Under the pieces are notes generated by a model that saw only the letters and a program-made list of their open reading frames with translations, ran no database searches and was not told where the DNA came from. A stretch of DNA of 38,913 nucleotides, from the NCBI GenBank assembly GCA_046482855.1, contig JAWOEH010000027.1, positions 1 to 38,913 on the forward strand, in the 5' to 3' direction. Below, one piece after another: positions 1-7,882 of the stretch. The stretch comes from CAYVSF01 sp046482855 (GTDB lineage: Bacteria > Bacteroidota > Bacteroidia > Bacteroidales > UBA12077). Each line of letters starts with the position of its first letter. The first letter of the stretch is position 1. A program made the position numbers and the translations under genes.

Positions 1-77
1 GCGAAGCGCGCCCGCAACGACCCGGCGATGCAGGAGAAGCTCGCCGCGCAAAACGCCGCGTTCCGCGGCGAGAAGGG
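1..77. other. GC-rich segment of foreign character at the left edge
   Basis: These bases are strikingly GC-rich compared with the AT-leaning sequence that follows. They can be read in frame 1 as a charged, Ala/Arg-rich peptide that runs across the junction to a stop at 97-99. The change coincides with the point where the adjacent tRNA loses its anticodon-stem pairing. The simplest reading is a chimeric join at a contig end, or a fragment from a high-GC genome. A real insertion into the tRNA cannot be excluded from the sequence alone. Confidence 0.6.
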
Positions 78-118
78 GATTATGAATCATGCGCTCTAAC
101 CAGCTGAGCTACCTCGCC
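78..118 (-). tRNA. Partial elongator tRNA-Met (anticodon CAT), 3' part missing
   Basis: Read on the minus strand from 118, the order is a 7-nt acceptor arm GGCGAGG, TA, the D-stem GCTC/GAGC around a GG-containing loop, and the anticodon stem CATGA followed by loop TTCATAA. The anticodon CAT is at 84-82. Bases 79 and 78 still pair with the 5' side of the anticodon stem. From 77 onward the pairing fails and the sequence turns GC-rich. The variable loop, T arm and 3' acceptor strand are absent, so this is a 5' fragment and not a usable tRNA as it stands. Confidence 0.8.
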
Positions 119-130
119 GCTTACGGGGTG

Positions 131-160
131 CAAATATAGTAGAAATTTCACTCATGCAAA
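131..160 (-). promoter_or_regulatory. Bacteroidota-type promoter of the tRNA-Met
   Basis: On the minus strand there is TTTG (160-157), an 18-nt spacer, then TATATTTG (138-131). This matches the -33 TTTG and -7 TAnnTTTG elements of the primary Bacteroidota sigma factor. The -7 box lies 12 nt before the tRNA 5' end, as expected for a short tRNA leader. Confidence 0.65.
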
Positions 161-228
161 TATTCTCTGCCTTTTTTTTTCGTTTTTTTTATATCTTGCA
201 ACTATCAGATTTATTTAAATCACTAACA

Positions 229-606
229 ATGAAAGAGAAAATTGAACTGGAGTATGGCTTGAATTCTACGCCCACTTTACTATATCCCCGTCTTAGCTCG
301 CCCAGCGGGCTATCCGAATGGTTTGCCGAGGATGCAAATATCAACGGCGACATTATCACTTTCCAATGGGATGGACAGAAACAACGAGCTACCGTAGTGG
401 GTCAGAAGAAAAATGAGCATATACGCTTTAAGTGGGAAGAGGACGATGATGAGGAAAGTTATTTTGAATTTGCCATTCGAAAAGATGAACTCACTGGAGA
501 TACCGCTCTGGTAGTAACCGACTTCGCCGAGGCTCATGAAAAAGAGGAGGCCATCGAACTATGGAATTTCCAGGTAGCCGAACTCAAACACATTCTGGGA
601 AGTTAA
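229..606 (+). CDS. START-like (SRPBCC-fold) domain protein
   Basis: A 125-residue acidic cytoplasmic protein resembling the small START-like proteins common in Bacteroidota. It shows the alternating strand pattern, with a run of acidic residues (EEDDDEES) between strands and a C-terminal helix ending in VAELKHILGS. The start at 229 (MKEKIELEYGL) is preferred. An upstream in-frame ATG at 154 would add a Phe-rich stretch encoded by a poly-T tract and would overlap the tRNA promoter. START-fold proteins bind hydrophobic ligands, but no ligand or partner can be inferred here. It stands alone between a minus-strand tRNA and the permease unit, separated from the latter by an inverted repeat with an embedded promoter. 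Confidence 0.75.
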   Translation: MKEKIELEYGLNSTPTLLYPRLSSPSGLSEWFAEDANINGDIITFQWDGQKQRATVVGQKKNEHIRFKWEEDDDEESYFEFAIRKDELTGDTALVVTDFAEAHEKEEAIELWNFQVAELKHILGS

Positions 607-627
607 GGATTTCAATCATTTTATTTT

Positions 628-660
628 ATTCCCACAAAAAACCTCTATTTTTGTGGGAAT
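628..660. repeat. Perfect 13-bp inverted repeat, possible terminator overlapping a promoter
   Basis: The arm ATTCCCACAAAAA (628-640) and its exact reverse complement (648-660) flank a 7-nt loop. The hairpin lies 22 bases after the stop of the START-like gene and could end its transcript, although only the stem itself supplies the T-run. The right arm also contains the -7 element of the next gene, so the hairpin might instead be an operator. Confidence 0.5.
646..653 (+). promoter_or_regulatory. -7 element for the permease/glycosyltransferase unit
   Basis: TATTTTTG fits the TAnnTTTG consensus and lies 21 nt before the GTG start at 675, giving a leader of about 15 nt. No convincing -33 TTTG is seen at the expected distance. 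Confidence 0.45.
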
Positions 661-674
661 AAAAATCAGGCGCC

Positions 675-2273
675 GTGAAAAAACTACATACATTTCTACT
701 TAAATCCTATTTTGGGCCTTTTGTTCTCACCCTGTTCATCACGATGTTTATTCTGCTTATGCAGTTTATCTGGAAATACATCGATGAGATTGCAGGTAAA
801 GGACTCGAGTGGTATGTTATGGCAGAGCTGCTAATGCATGTATCGGCCCGATTAGTCCCCATGGCTTTGCCCTTAGCCGTCTTGCTCTCCTCCATCATGA
901 CCTTTGGGAACTTGGGGGAACACTTCGAACTAACAGCAGTTAAGTCGGCTGGAGTTTCCTTACAACACTTCATGAAACCCCTGATTTATGTTGTTATTCT
1001 TATTAGTATCGGAGCCTTTTTCTACTCCAACCGGGTAATTCCCTACTCAAACTTAAAAGTAGGTGCCATATTATACGACTTAAAAGATATGAAACCCGAA
1101 ATGCAGATCAAGGCCGGCGCCTTTTATAAAGGCATTGACGGTTTTATCATTAAAACAGCACGCAAAAATAATGAAACGGGCATGATGTATGATCTGATGA
1201 TCTACGATCATCGAAAAGAGCGAGGAAATCAATCAGTTACCGTAGCTGATTCGGGCAGCATGAGAATGACACCCGACAAAAGCCAACTCATCCTCACCTT
1301 ATACAACGGAGCCACTTATGAAGAACGACCCGAATCAAAAAAAGGGCGAAACTATGATCCCGAATACCCACACCAACGGCATTTTTTTAAAGAACAGCAA
1401 CAAATATTTGAACTTTCAGGTTTTGAATTAGAAAGATCTAATGAGGCACTATTCAAAGACCACTTTCAAATGATGAACCTGACTCAACTGGAAGCACGAG
1501 TGGATACATTATCAAAAGAGTTCAATCATGTGGCCCACAATTTTTCCGAACGAACACTGAAACGAAACCTGTTTCAACGCGACAGACTTGTGGAAAAGGA
1601 AAAACTACCCGCTCCACGCCCCCAAAAAACTGCCCAGAAAAAAAGGCACCCACAAACTAATAATAAAAGTATACCAATAGCGGCAAACGATACTCCAAAA
1701 ATTACCGACTCAGTAAAAGAAAAGCACAGCAACACACAACTAGAAGAAAACCCAACAGCACTCACAAACTATACCCTGGATAGCCTCATGGGCAAAGTAA
1801 AAGTGGAAAATCGCCTGGAAGTAGTACAGCAAGCCCTCACTTATGCCCGTAACGCACAAAATGCCATCAATGGAAAGAAAAAAACCTTCAAATACAAGCA
1901 GGAACACATCCGTCGTCATCAAATTGAATGGCACCGAAAGTTCGCTCTCTCCTTTGCCTGTTTGGTCTTCTTTTTTATAGGGGCTCCATTTGGTGCCATT
2001 GTCCGCAAGGGAGGTCTGGGCACACCGGTAATCATTTCGGTATTATTTTTTATTGTGTACTACATTATCTCCATTTCCAGCGAAAAATTTGCCCGAGAAG
2101 GCATTCTTACTCCCTTTTTAGGCATGTGGATGGCAAGTTTTATTCTGTTTCCCATAGGCATATTCCTCACCTATAAAGCTACCACCGATAGTGTTATACT
2201 AAATACCGACACGTATATAAACTTCATCAAAAAGCAATTTAATAAGCTTATTAAGAAAAAATCGAAATCATGA
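675..2273 (+). CDS. LptF/LptG (YjgP/YjgQ) family permease
   Basis: A 532-residue inner-membrane permease of the LPS-export family, which with the LptB ATPase extracts lipopolysaccharide for transport to the outer membrane. Three N-terminal membrane segments (about residues 13-33, 55-75, 97-118), a large periplasmic jellyroll-type region, then three C-terminal segments (about 425-447, 452-470, 482-503) match the family. The protein is much longer than the ~360 residues of E. coli LptF. The extra length is mainly a Lys/Gln/Pro/Asn-rich linker at about residues 300-365. The start is GTG. The stop overlaps the next ATG by 4 bases (ATGA), so it is translationally coupled to two glycosyltransferases, which fits an envelope-glycolipid role. 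Sequence alone does not decide between LptF and LptG. Confidence 0.85.
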   Translation: MKKLHTFLLKSYFGPFVLTLFITMFILLMQFIWKYIDEIAGKGLEWYVMAELLMHVSARLVPMALPLAVLLSSIMTFGNLGEHFELTAVKSAGVSLQHFMKPLIYVVILISIGAFFYSNRVIPYSNLKVGAILYDLKDMKPEMQIKAGAFYKGIDGFIIKTARKNNETGMMYDLMIYDHRKERGNQSVTVADSGSMRMTPDKSQLILTLYNGATYEERPESKKGRNYDPEYPHQRHFFKEQQQIFELSGFELERSNEALFKDHFQMMNLTQLEARVDTLSKEFNHVAHNFSERTLKRNLFQRDRLVEKEKLPAPRPQKTAQKKRHPQTNNKSIPIAANDTPKITDSVKEKHSNTQLEENPTALTNYTLDSLMGKVKVENRLEVVQQALTYARNAQNAINGKKKTFKYKQEHIRRHQIEWHRKFALSFACLVFFFIGAPFGAIVRKGGLGTPVIISVLFFIVYYIISISSEKFAREGILTPFLGMWMASFILFPIGIFLTYKATTDSVILNTDTYINFIKKQFNKLIKKKSKS

Positions 2274-3484
2274 CCCTGTCCATCCTCCAAATTGCCAACA
2301 AAGGGATAAACCCACCCGATGGAGGAACCATGGCCATTACCCTCCTTACCCGTGAACTGGCGCGCCGAGGAAATCAGGTAACACTTTTCACACTAACAAC
2401 AGAAAAACACAACAACCCCAATATCTTTCCAGCCTCTTTACAAAAAAACATTCAGTTACTATCGGTACCCGTAGCAACCAAGCCCTCAGCAATAAAAATC
2501 CTTTCCCATATACTAAGCTCACGGAAAGATCCCTTTATGGCTAAGCGATTTTATCATCCATCGGTAAAGAAAACACTGATTCACCTATTACAAACCAACC
2601 ACTTCGACATTATTCAACTGGAGGGCCCCTTCATGGGACTATACCTTCCCATTTTACAAAAATACAGCACCGCTCCCATAATTCTTCGTGCGCACAACCT
2701 GGAGTACCGTATTTGGCAACTAAAAGCTCAACGAGCAAGAGGAGTAAAAAAAGGAATTTACAAGTTTATAAGTGAAGAACTAAAGAATTTCGAAGAACAC
2801 CTATTTTTAAAGTGCCAGGGCATACTTCCCATAACCCCTGTGGACGCAAAAGAAATAGCAATGATTGCTCCACAAGTGCCACAAATGATACTCCCCTATT
2901 GCACTGACAACACGCCAAAACAAATCATCAAAAAGACCGGAGGTGTGAATCGCGTTGGCTATTTGGGCGCCCTCGACTGGCAACCGAATATTGAAGGACT
3001 CTACTGGTTTATCGAAAAAGTTTGGCATCTTTTACTGCTTGAAAATCCCGAGATAACTCTGCAAGTTGCCGGGCGTAATGCCTCAAGACAACTCCGAAGA
3101 GATCTTTCCAAAACTAAAGGGGTTGAATTTGCAGGGGAAATACCCGATGCAGAAGCATTTCTCTCCCAACAATCTGTGCTTGTAGTTCCTTTGTGGTCGG
3201 GAAGCGGTATTCGGGTAAAAATTATTGAGGGGATGTCACTGGGACTACCGATGGTTGCTACCTCAATGGCATTGAAAGGCATTGAAGCGACCCATGGCAA
3301 GCAGCTGCTTATTGCAGATACTCCGGAGAATTTTGCGAAAAGAACAAACAGCCTATTATCCAATCCTAAGCAAGCAGAGTCTCTGGGTAAGCAGGCGCAA
3401 GAATTCGTGCATCAACAATTTAACCAGGAAAAGTGGTTCCCGGAACTCATCCGATTTTACAAAAATATTGCATCTCATGACTAG
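2270..3484 (+). CDS. GT4-family glycosyltransferase (GT-B fold)
   Basis: A 404-residue retaining glycosyltransferase. The N-terminal Rossmann half begins with LSILQIANKG and a Gly-rich acceptor loop (PPDGGTMAITLLTREL). The C-terminal half has VVPLWSGSGIRVKIIEGMSLG, the nucleotide-sugar-binding E-x7-E region of the GT1/GT4 families, followed by LPMVATS. It has no signal peptide or membrane segment and probably acts at the cytoplasmic face of the inner membrane. It overlaps the permease stop by 4 bases and the following GT2 gene by 8 bases, so the three form one unit. The donor and acceptor sugars cannot be read from the sequence; surface polysaccharide or lipid-linked glycan synthesis is the contextual inference. 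Confidence 0.85.
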   Translation: MTLSILQIANKGINPPDGGTMAITLLTRELARRGNQVTLFTLTTEKHNNPNIFPASLQKNIQLLSVPVATKPSAIKILSHILSSRKDPFMAKRFYHPSVKKTLIHLLQTNHFDIIQLEGPFMGLYLPILQKYSTAPIILRAHNLEYRIWQLKAQRARGVKKGIYKFISEELKNFEEHLFLKCQGILPITPVDAKEIAMIAPQVPQMILPYCTDNTPKQIIKKTGGVNRVGYLGALDWQPNIEGLYWFIEKVWHLLLLENPEITLQVAGRNASRQLRRDLSKTKGVEFAGEIPDAEAFLSQQSVLVVPLWSGSGIRVKIIEGMSLGLPMVATSMALKGIEATHGKQLLIADTPENFAKRTNSLLSNPKQAESLGKQAQEFVHQQFNQEKWFPELIRFYKNIASHD

Positions 3485-4643
3485 TGTGCTATTTTGGACT
3501 GCTCTGCTACTTATCGGATACACCTTCATCGGGTATCCGATACTGCTAACCCTCTTTAATGCATTAAAACAAAATAGGCCGGTAAAACAACCTTCCGCAC
3601 ACCTTCCTCATTGCACGCTCATAATTCCCGCTTATAATGAGGAGCAAGTTATCGCTCGCAAAATTGAAAATACGCTGAAACTTAAATTCCCAAAAGAGAA
3701 ACTTTCCATTGTAGTGGTTACCGATGGAAGCAGCGACAACACACCCAAAATTGCAGCCAAATACAACGGAATAAGCGTACTACACATGGCTAAGCGCAGA
3801 GGAAAGACTCATGCCATGCTTAGAGCTGTAAATGAAGCTCCTGGAGACATTGTTGTCTTTTCCGACGCAAATACTCTGTTAACAGAAAGCACACTAAATC
3901 ATCTACTGGCTTTCTTTCACGATCCTACAACGGGATGTGTAGCCGGAGAGAAGCAAATCCTCCATCTTGACAAGCCACATCCCATACAGGCCAGCGAAGG
4001 TTTGTATTGGAAATGGGAAGCCTATATAAAAAAGCAGGAATCAGCCTTTTATTCCACAATGGGAGCTGCCGGTGAATTATTTGCCATTCGCAAAAAGCTT
4101 ATCGCCCCCTTGAAGGAAGATACCATACTGGACGATTTTCTCTTATCGATGCACGTAGCCGAAAAGGGGAAGCGCATACGCTATGCCCCACACGCCATTG
4201 CCCGCGAAGAAGGCTCGGCATCGCGCCACGATGAGATGGAAAGAAAGACACGTATTGCAGCCGGGGCGTTTCAGGCCTTAGGAAGAATACAAATTATCAA
4301 AAACCCCCTCCGCTACCCGATACTTTTCTGGCAACTATTCTCCCACAAAATTCTTCGATGGCTTTTTGTTCCCTGGTTATTGGTTATGGCTTTAGGGGCC
4401 AATATCGCGCTGCTACAACACTACCCTATACCCCATCTATATGGGATAATCCTGCTTTTTCAACTTCTTTTCTATTGCATAGCCTTACTGGGTTTTCCCT
4501 TTCAGAACAAAGCCACCAAGGGTACGTGGATTTTCTTTCCAAGTTATTTTATCTTAATGAATGTAGCAATTGTACGTGGAGCCATCAGGCATTTACGTGG
4601 ACAACAATCAGCTACATGGCAGCGAGTACAAAGAGGCAGTTGA
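3477..4643 (+). CDS. Membrane-bound GT2-family glycosyltransferase
   Basis: A 388-residue processive-type GT2 enzyme. It has an N-terminal membrane helix (about residues 5-28), a GT-A domain opening with LIIPAYNEE (49-57), the nucleotide-binding VTDGSSDNT (Asp83), SDAN (Asp130) in place of the metal-binding DxD, a likely catalytic Asp in LDDF (219-220) and RKTR (256-259) near the QxxRW position. Two or three C-terminal membrane segments follow from about residue 285. The start at 3477 overlaps the previous gene by 8 bases and gives the expected N-terminal helix. The layout resembles cellulose-synthase-like and poly-N-acetylglucosamine-synthase-like enzymes, but the polymer is unknown. It is the last gene of the permease/glycosyltransferase unit. 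Confidence 0.85.
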   Translation: MTSVLFWTALLLIGYTFIGYPILLTLFNALKQNRPVKQPSAHLPHCTLIIPAYNEEQVIARKIENTLKLKFPKEKLSIVVVTDGSSDNTPKIAAKYNGISVLHMAKRRGKTHAMLRAVNEAPGDIVVFSDANTLLTESTLNHLLAFFHDPTTGCVAGEKQILHLDKPHPIQASEGLYWKWEAYIKKQESAFYSTMGAAGELFAIRKKLIAPLKEDTILDDFLLSMHVAEKGKRIRYAPHAIAREEGSASRHDEMERKTRIAAGAFQALGRIQIIKNPLRYPILFWQLFSHKILRWLFVPWLLVMALGANIALLQHYPIPHLYGIILLFQLLFYCIALLGFPFQNKATKGTWIFFPSYFILMNVAIVRGAIRHLRGQQSATWQRVQRGS

Positions 4644-4688
4644 AAGCTAATTTACGAACATTTGTTAGGGTTTTTTTAGCAACTATTG

Positions 4689-4696
4689 TACTTTTG
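4689..4696 (+). promoter_or_regulatory. -7 element for ribBA
   Basis: TACTTTTG matches TAnnTTTG and lies 38 nt before the ribBA ATG. A TTTG at 4661-4664 is present but 24 nt away, which is longer than the usual spacing of about 19 nt. No FMN riboswitch-like structure is visible in the ~90-nt leader region. Confidence 0.5.
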
Positions 4697-4734
4697 CATT
4701 TTATTTTGATATTCATTTAACAGATTCTTATATC

Positions 4735-5985
4735 ATGTGTGCACATACTGAGGAAAACCCTCTGCAGCTAAACACCATTGAGGAGGCCATTGAGGACATT
4801 CGGGCCGGCAAGGTAATAATTGTTGTGGATGACGAGGACAGGGAAAACGAAGGAGATTTTGTTGTTGCCGGAGAATTAATCACTCCGGAAATTGTAAACT
4901 TCATGGCCCGATATGGTCGAGGCCTCATATGTGCTCCCCTACCGGAACATCGATGCGATGAGCTGGAACTGGAATTAATGGTAGGGAAAAATACCTCGCT
5001 ACATGCTACTCCGTTCACCGTATCTGTCGATCTGCTGGGGCAAGGTTGTACAACAGGAATATCAGCCTCCGACAGAGCCAAAACCATTAAAGCTTTAGTA
5101 AACCCAAAAACTACCCCTGAAGACTTAGGGCGTCCCGGTCATATCTTCCCTTTAAAAGCAAAAGAGCGAGGAGTGTTACGACGTGCCGGCCATACCGAAG
5201 CCGTTGTTGATCTTACCCGACTGGCCGGACTGGAACACGGAGGTGCCTTGGTGGAAATAATGAACGAGGACGGAACCATGGCTCGAATGCCCGAACTCAT
5301 GGAGATTGCCCGAAATTTCAACCTGAAAATTATCTCAATTGAAGATCTTATTAAATACCGACTTAAACAAGAATCACTTATTGAAAAAGGAGTTCGGGTA
5401 AAACTTCCAACCGATTATGGTGATTTTGATCTCATTCCATTCCGCCAAAAATCCAACGGACTTGAGCATGTAGCCTTAGTAAAAGGAGAGTGGACTCCGG
5501 ACGAACCTGTTCTGGTGCGTGTACACTCTTCATGTGTTACAGGTGATATATTTGGATCCAAACGTTGCGATTGCGGTCAGCAACTTCACGAAGCCATGCA
5601 ACGCGTCCACAAAGAGGGCAAAGGCGTGGTGCTGTACATGAATCAGGAAGGCAGAGGCATTGGTCTGTTTAACAAGATAAAAGCCTACAAACTGCAGGAA
5701 GAGGGCATGGATACCGTTGAAGCCAACATCGAACTGGGGTTTGATGAAGATGAGCGCGATTATGGCGTGGGGGCTAATATTCTTCATGAATTAGGTCTCG
5801 GCAAGATCCGCCTGCTGACAAATAATCCCATCAAACGAAAAGGTCTTGAAGGCTATGGATTGGAAGTAACAGAAAATATCCCCCTTGAGATAGAACCCAA
5901 TAAACATAACGAATTTTACCTGCACACCAAAAGGGTGAAAATGGGACATACACTAGAATTGGTGCCTGAAAAATCAAAAAAATAA
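4735..5985 (+). CDS. ribBA: Bifunctional 3,4-dihydroxy-2-butanone-4-phosphate synthase / GTP cyclohydrolase II
   Basis: A 416-residue fusion catalysing both entry reactions of riboflavin synthesis, from ribulose 5-phosphate and from GTP. The RibB half (about 11-207) contains DDEDRENEGDF (32-42), TGISASDRAKT (108-118), GRPGHIFPL (132-140) and the RRAGHTEA motif (149-156). The RibA half (about 208-416) has the zinc-binding cysteines Cys267, Cys278 and Cys280 in SCVTGDIFGSKRCDCG and the catalytic region MNQEGRGIG. Both halves look complete, and the length is typical of the fusion. It is a single-gene unit with its own promoter-like box upstream and a hairpin terminator downstream. No other rib genes are in the window. 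Confidence 0.95.
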   Translation: MCAHTEENPLQLNTIEEAIEDIRAGKVIIVVDDEDRENEGDFVVAGELITPEIVNFMARYGRGLICAPLPEHRCDELELELMVGKNTSLHATPFTVSVDLLGQGCTTGISASDRAKTIKALVNPKTTPEDLGRPGHIFPLKAKERGVLRRAGHTEAVVDLTRLAGLEHGGALVEIMNEDGTMARMPELMEIARNFNLKIISIEDLIKYRLKQESLIEKGVRVKLPTDYGDFDLIPFRQKSNGLEHVALVKGEWTPDEPVLVRVHSSCVTGDIFGSKRCDCGQQLHEAMQRVHKEGKGVVLYMNQEGRGIGLFNKIKAYKLQEEGMDTVEANIELGFDEDERDYGVGANILHELGLGKIRLLTNNPIKRKGLEGYGLEVTENIPLEIEPNKHNEFYLHTKRVKMGHTLELVPEKSKK

Positions 5986-6004
5986 CAGTATCCCATTATT
6001 AAAT

Positions 6005-6040
6005 AAAAAAAGATCGTCAATAAAAAAGGCGGTCTTTTTT
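6005..6040. terminator. Bidirectional terminator between ribBA and the DUF4405 gene
   Basis: The stem is AAAAAAGATCGTC / GGCGGTCTTTTTT (two G-U pairs) with a 9-nt loop. A T-run follows on both strands, and the hairpin sits exactly between two convergent stops. Confidence 0.8.
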
Positions 6041-6662
6041 ATTTTTCAACAGCAAAGAAGTGCTGTAGCTTCCGGTACAAAGCTTCGGGCGACAAATCAT
6101 TTGCTGCGGCAACTTCCCGAAAGGGTAATTCCTCGTTATCCACCTCTATGCCTAAAGAGTCCATGTCGCTCTTCGCCTCTTTAAACGAGACCGGATGTGC
6201 CAGAAAAGCAACTACTTCGCGAAAAGGCAAGCGTGCAGCTTCATCCAGCTCTGGTCGCACAACATCCTTCTCCCAAGTGTCCGATAAATAATTTCCCCCT
6301 TCATAAAGCGCATGCAAAGGACGATAACTACCCACCGACAAAAACAATAATGCAGCAAAAAACACAATGCTTGAAAGGAGTTCAATAGGAAGTCTCTCAT
6401 ATTTATGCTGGCGAAAATAATAAACCAGCAAAGTCCCGTTTATCCACAAAAGATGGAACAACGTGGCAAGAACAAACAGCAAGGATAGAGTCGTATGTAG
6501 GCTCTCCCACGCCTCCTTATTCAACCCCAAAACCTGCCAATCAATCCAGCGGGCAAGGCTTCCTTCAGGGGCTATATACAAAACAATACCTGACACAAGT
6601 AAGCCTAAAAATACGAATAGTAAAGTAACACTGATAAAAGCGGACCACTGAAATTGCTTCAT
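6039..6662 (-). CDS. DUF4405 membrane protein
   Basis: A small inner-membrane protein with at least three hydrophobic segments in its first half, resembling the DUF4405/cytochrome b561-like helical family. His residues (HTTLSLLF, LFHLLW) sit in the membrane helices and could be haem ligands in analogy with such proteins, but that is inference. The second half is soluble and contains two copies of LPFREV, the second followed by AANDLSPEAL, a helix-turn pattern often seen at the end of this family. I chose the ATG at 6662 (MKQFQW, 207 residues); an ATG four codons upstream at 6674 is possible. The substrate and partners are unknown. It is transcribed alone, convergent to ribBA. Confidence 0.7.
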   Translation of the reverse strand: MKQFQWSAFISVTLLFVFLGLLVSGIVLYIAPEGSLARWIDWQVLGLNKEAWESLHTTLSLLFVLATLFHLLWINGTLLVYYFRQHKYERLPIELLSSIVFFAALLFLSVGSYRPLHALYEGGNYLSDTWEKDVVRPELDEAARLPFREVVAFLAHPVSFKEAKSDMDSLGIEVDNEELPFREVAAANDLSPEALYRKLQHFFAVEK

Positions 6663-6850
6663 ATATATTAACAAATTTTATTGTTTCGCTGCCTAAAGCA
6701 AAGCGATTAAACAGGTTACCAGTTCATCCAACCAAATGGCTTCGGTTAAAGATAAACATTCATGTTCTTTTGACCAATAAGAAGCAGAGGGGTTTAAGAG
6801 AAAAAACGCCTAAGTAGGTAAAATGGTAAAGCCTATGTAAAGGATTTCAT

Positions 6851-6858
6851 TAAATTTG
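6851..6858 (+). promoter_or_regulatory. -7 element for fmt
   Basis: TAAATTTG is an exact TAnnTTTG match 24 nt before the chosen fmt start. It argues against the in-frame TTG at 6856, which lies inside the box. Confidence 0.55.
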
Positions 6859-6882
6859 TGGATCTTATCAAAATCGAGCGGC

Positions 6883-7851
6883 ATGAAGAAGGAAGAGATG
6901 CGTATTGTTTTTATGGGCACACCCGACTTTGCAGTGGCCAGCCTTAATGCATTGGTTGACACGGGTTTTCGGGTAGTTGCTGTGGTTACAACACCAGATA
7001 AGCCTGCAGGCAGAGGTAGAAAAATTCAGGAATCAGCCGTTAAAAAAGCCGCTCAATCCCATAACATTCCCATACTACAACCTGTAAAATTTAAGGATGA
7101 TAGCTTCCTTGAGGAGCTTAGAAGCTATATGGCCGATTTGCAAATTGTGGTAGCCTTTAAGATGCTGCCAGAGGTAGTATGGGATATGCCCCCCTTGGGA
7201 ACTTTTAACTTACATGCCTCGCTGCTTCCCCAATATAGGGGTGCTGCCCCCATTAATTGGGCGCTGATTAATGGCGAAACCCAAACAGGAGTAACGACCT
7301 TTATGCTGGATAAAAAAATTGATACCGGTGCACTCCTTAAACAGAAACCGGTTGCCATAGAACCGGATGAAACAGCAGGCACACTTCACGATAAACTCAT
7401 GCATATCGGGGCAAAACTAGTAGTAGAAACGGCAAATGAAATAGCGGCAGGAGACATTCATCCGGAAGCACAAAACCAACATTCAAATGAACCTCTGAAA
7501 TCTGCGCCTAAACTTTTCCCCCTCGACTGTAAGATAAATTGGGAACAAAACACACAATCCGTTTACAATCATATCCGGGGGTTATCTCCATATCCGGCCG
7601 CCTGGAGCAACATAGTATGGCCGGCGGACCACCGGCAAAAAAAATGCAAAATCTATAAAACAGCCCCCCTACCCGAAACACCTCCACAGGATCCAGGCAC
7701 TCTACTTAGTGATGGCAAAAGCTACCTGCACTGTTGTACCTCTACAGGTATTCTGGCCCTAACCGAGTTACAGCTGGAAGGCAAAAAGCGTATGGCTGTT
7801 GAAGAGTTTCTTCGAGGGGCTCCTGACTTACACCTGGTAAAACTTATTTAA
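6883..7851 (+). CDS. fmt: Methionyl-tRNA formyltransferase
   Basis: A 322-residue cytoplasmic enzyme that formylates initiator Met-tRNA using 10-formyl-tetrahydrofolate. Visible family motifs are MRIVFMGTPDFAV at the N terminus, DKPAGRGRK, the active-site segment FNLHASLLPQYRGAAP (Asn109, His111) and Asp147 in KIDTGALL. The C-terminal OB-like tRNA-binding domain carries the RGLSPYPAAW segment. The ATG at 6883 (MKKEEMRIVF) resembles the usual Bacteroides start and lies just downstream of a -7 box; an ATG at 6898 is the alternative. It is followed after 31 bases by a methyltransferase gene, probably in the same transcript. The usual partner gene def is not in the window. Confidence 0.95.
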   Translation: MKKEEMRIVFMGTPDFAVASLNALVDTGFRVVAVVTTPDKPAGRGRKIQESAVKKAAQSHNIPILQPVKFKDDSFLEELRSYMADLQIVVAFKMLPEVVWDMPPLGTFNLHASLLPQYRGAAPINWALINGETQTGVTTFMLDKKIDTGALLKQKPVAIEPDETAGTLHDKLMHIGAKLVVETANEIAAGDIHPEAQNQHSNEPLKSAPKLFPLDCKINWEQNTQSVYNHIRGLSPYPAAWSNIVWPADHRQKKCKIYKTAPLPETPPQDPGTLLSDGKSYLHCCTSTGILALTELQLEGKKRMAVEEFLRGAPDLHLVKLI

Positions 7852-7882
7852 CCTGAAAGTATAACCACACTACCCTATCAAT

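Noticed and set aside
1..99. An open frame across the GC-rich edge and into the tRNA
   Set aside because: It crosses the composition break and reads through the tRNA on the opposite strand, so it is not a real gene of this genome.
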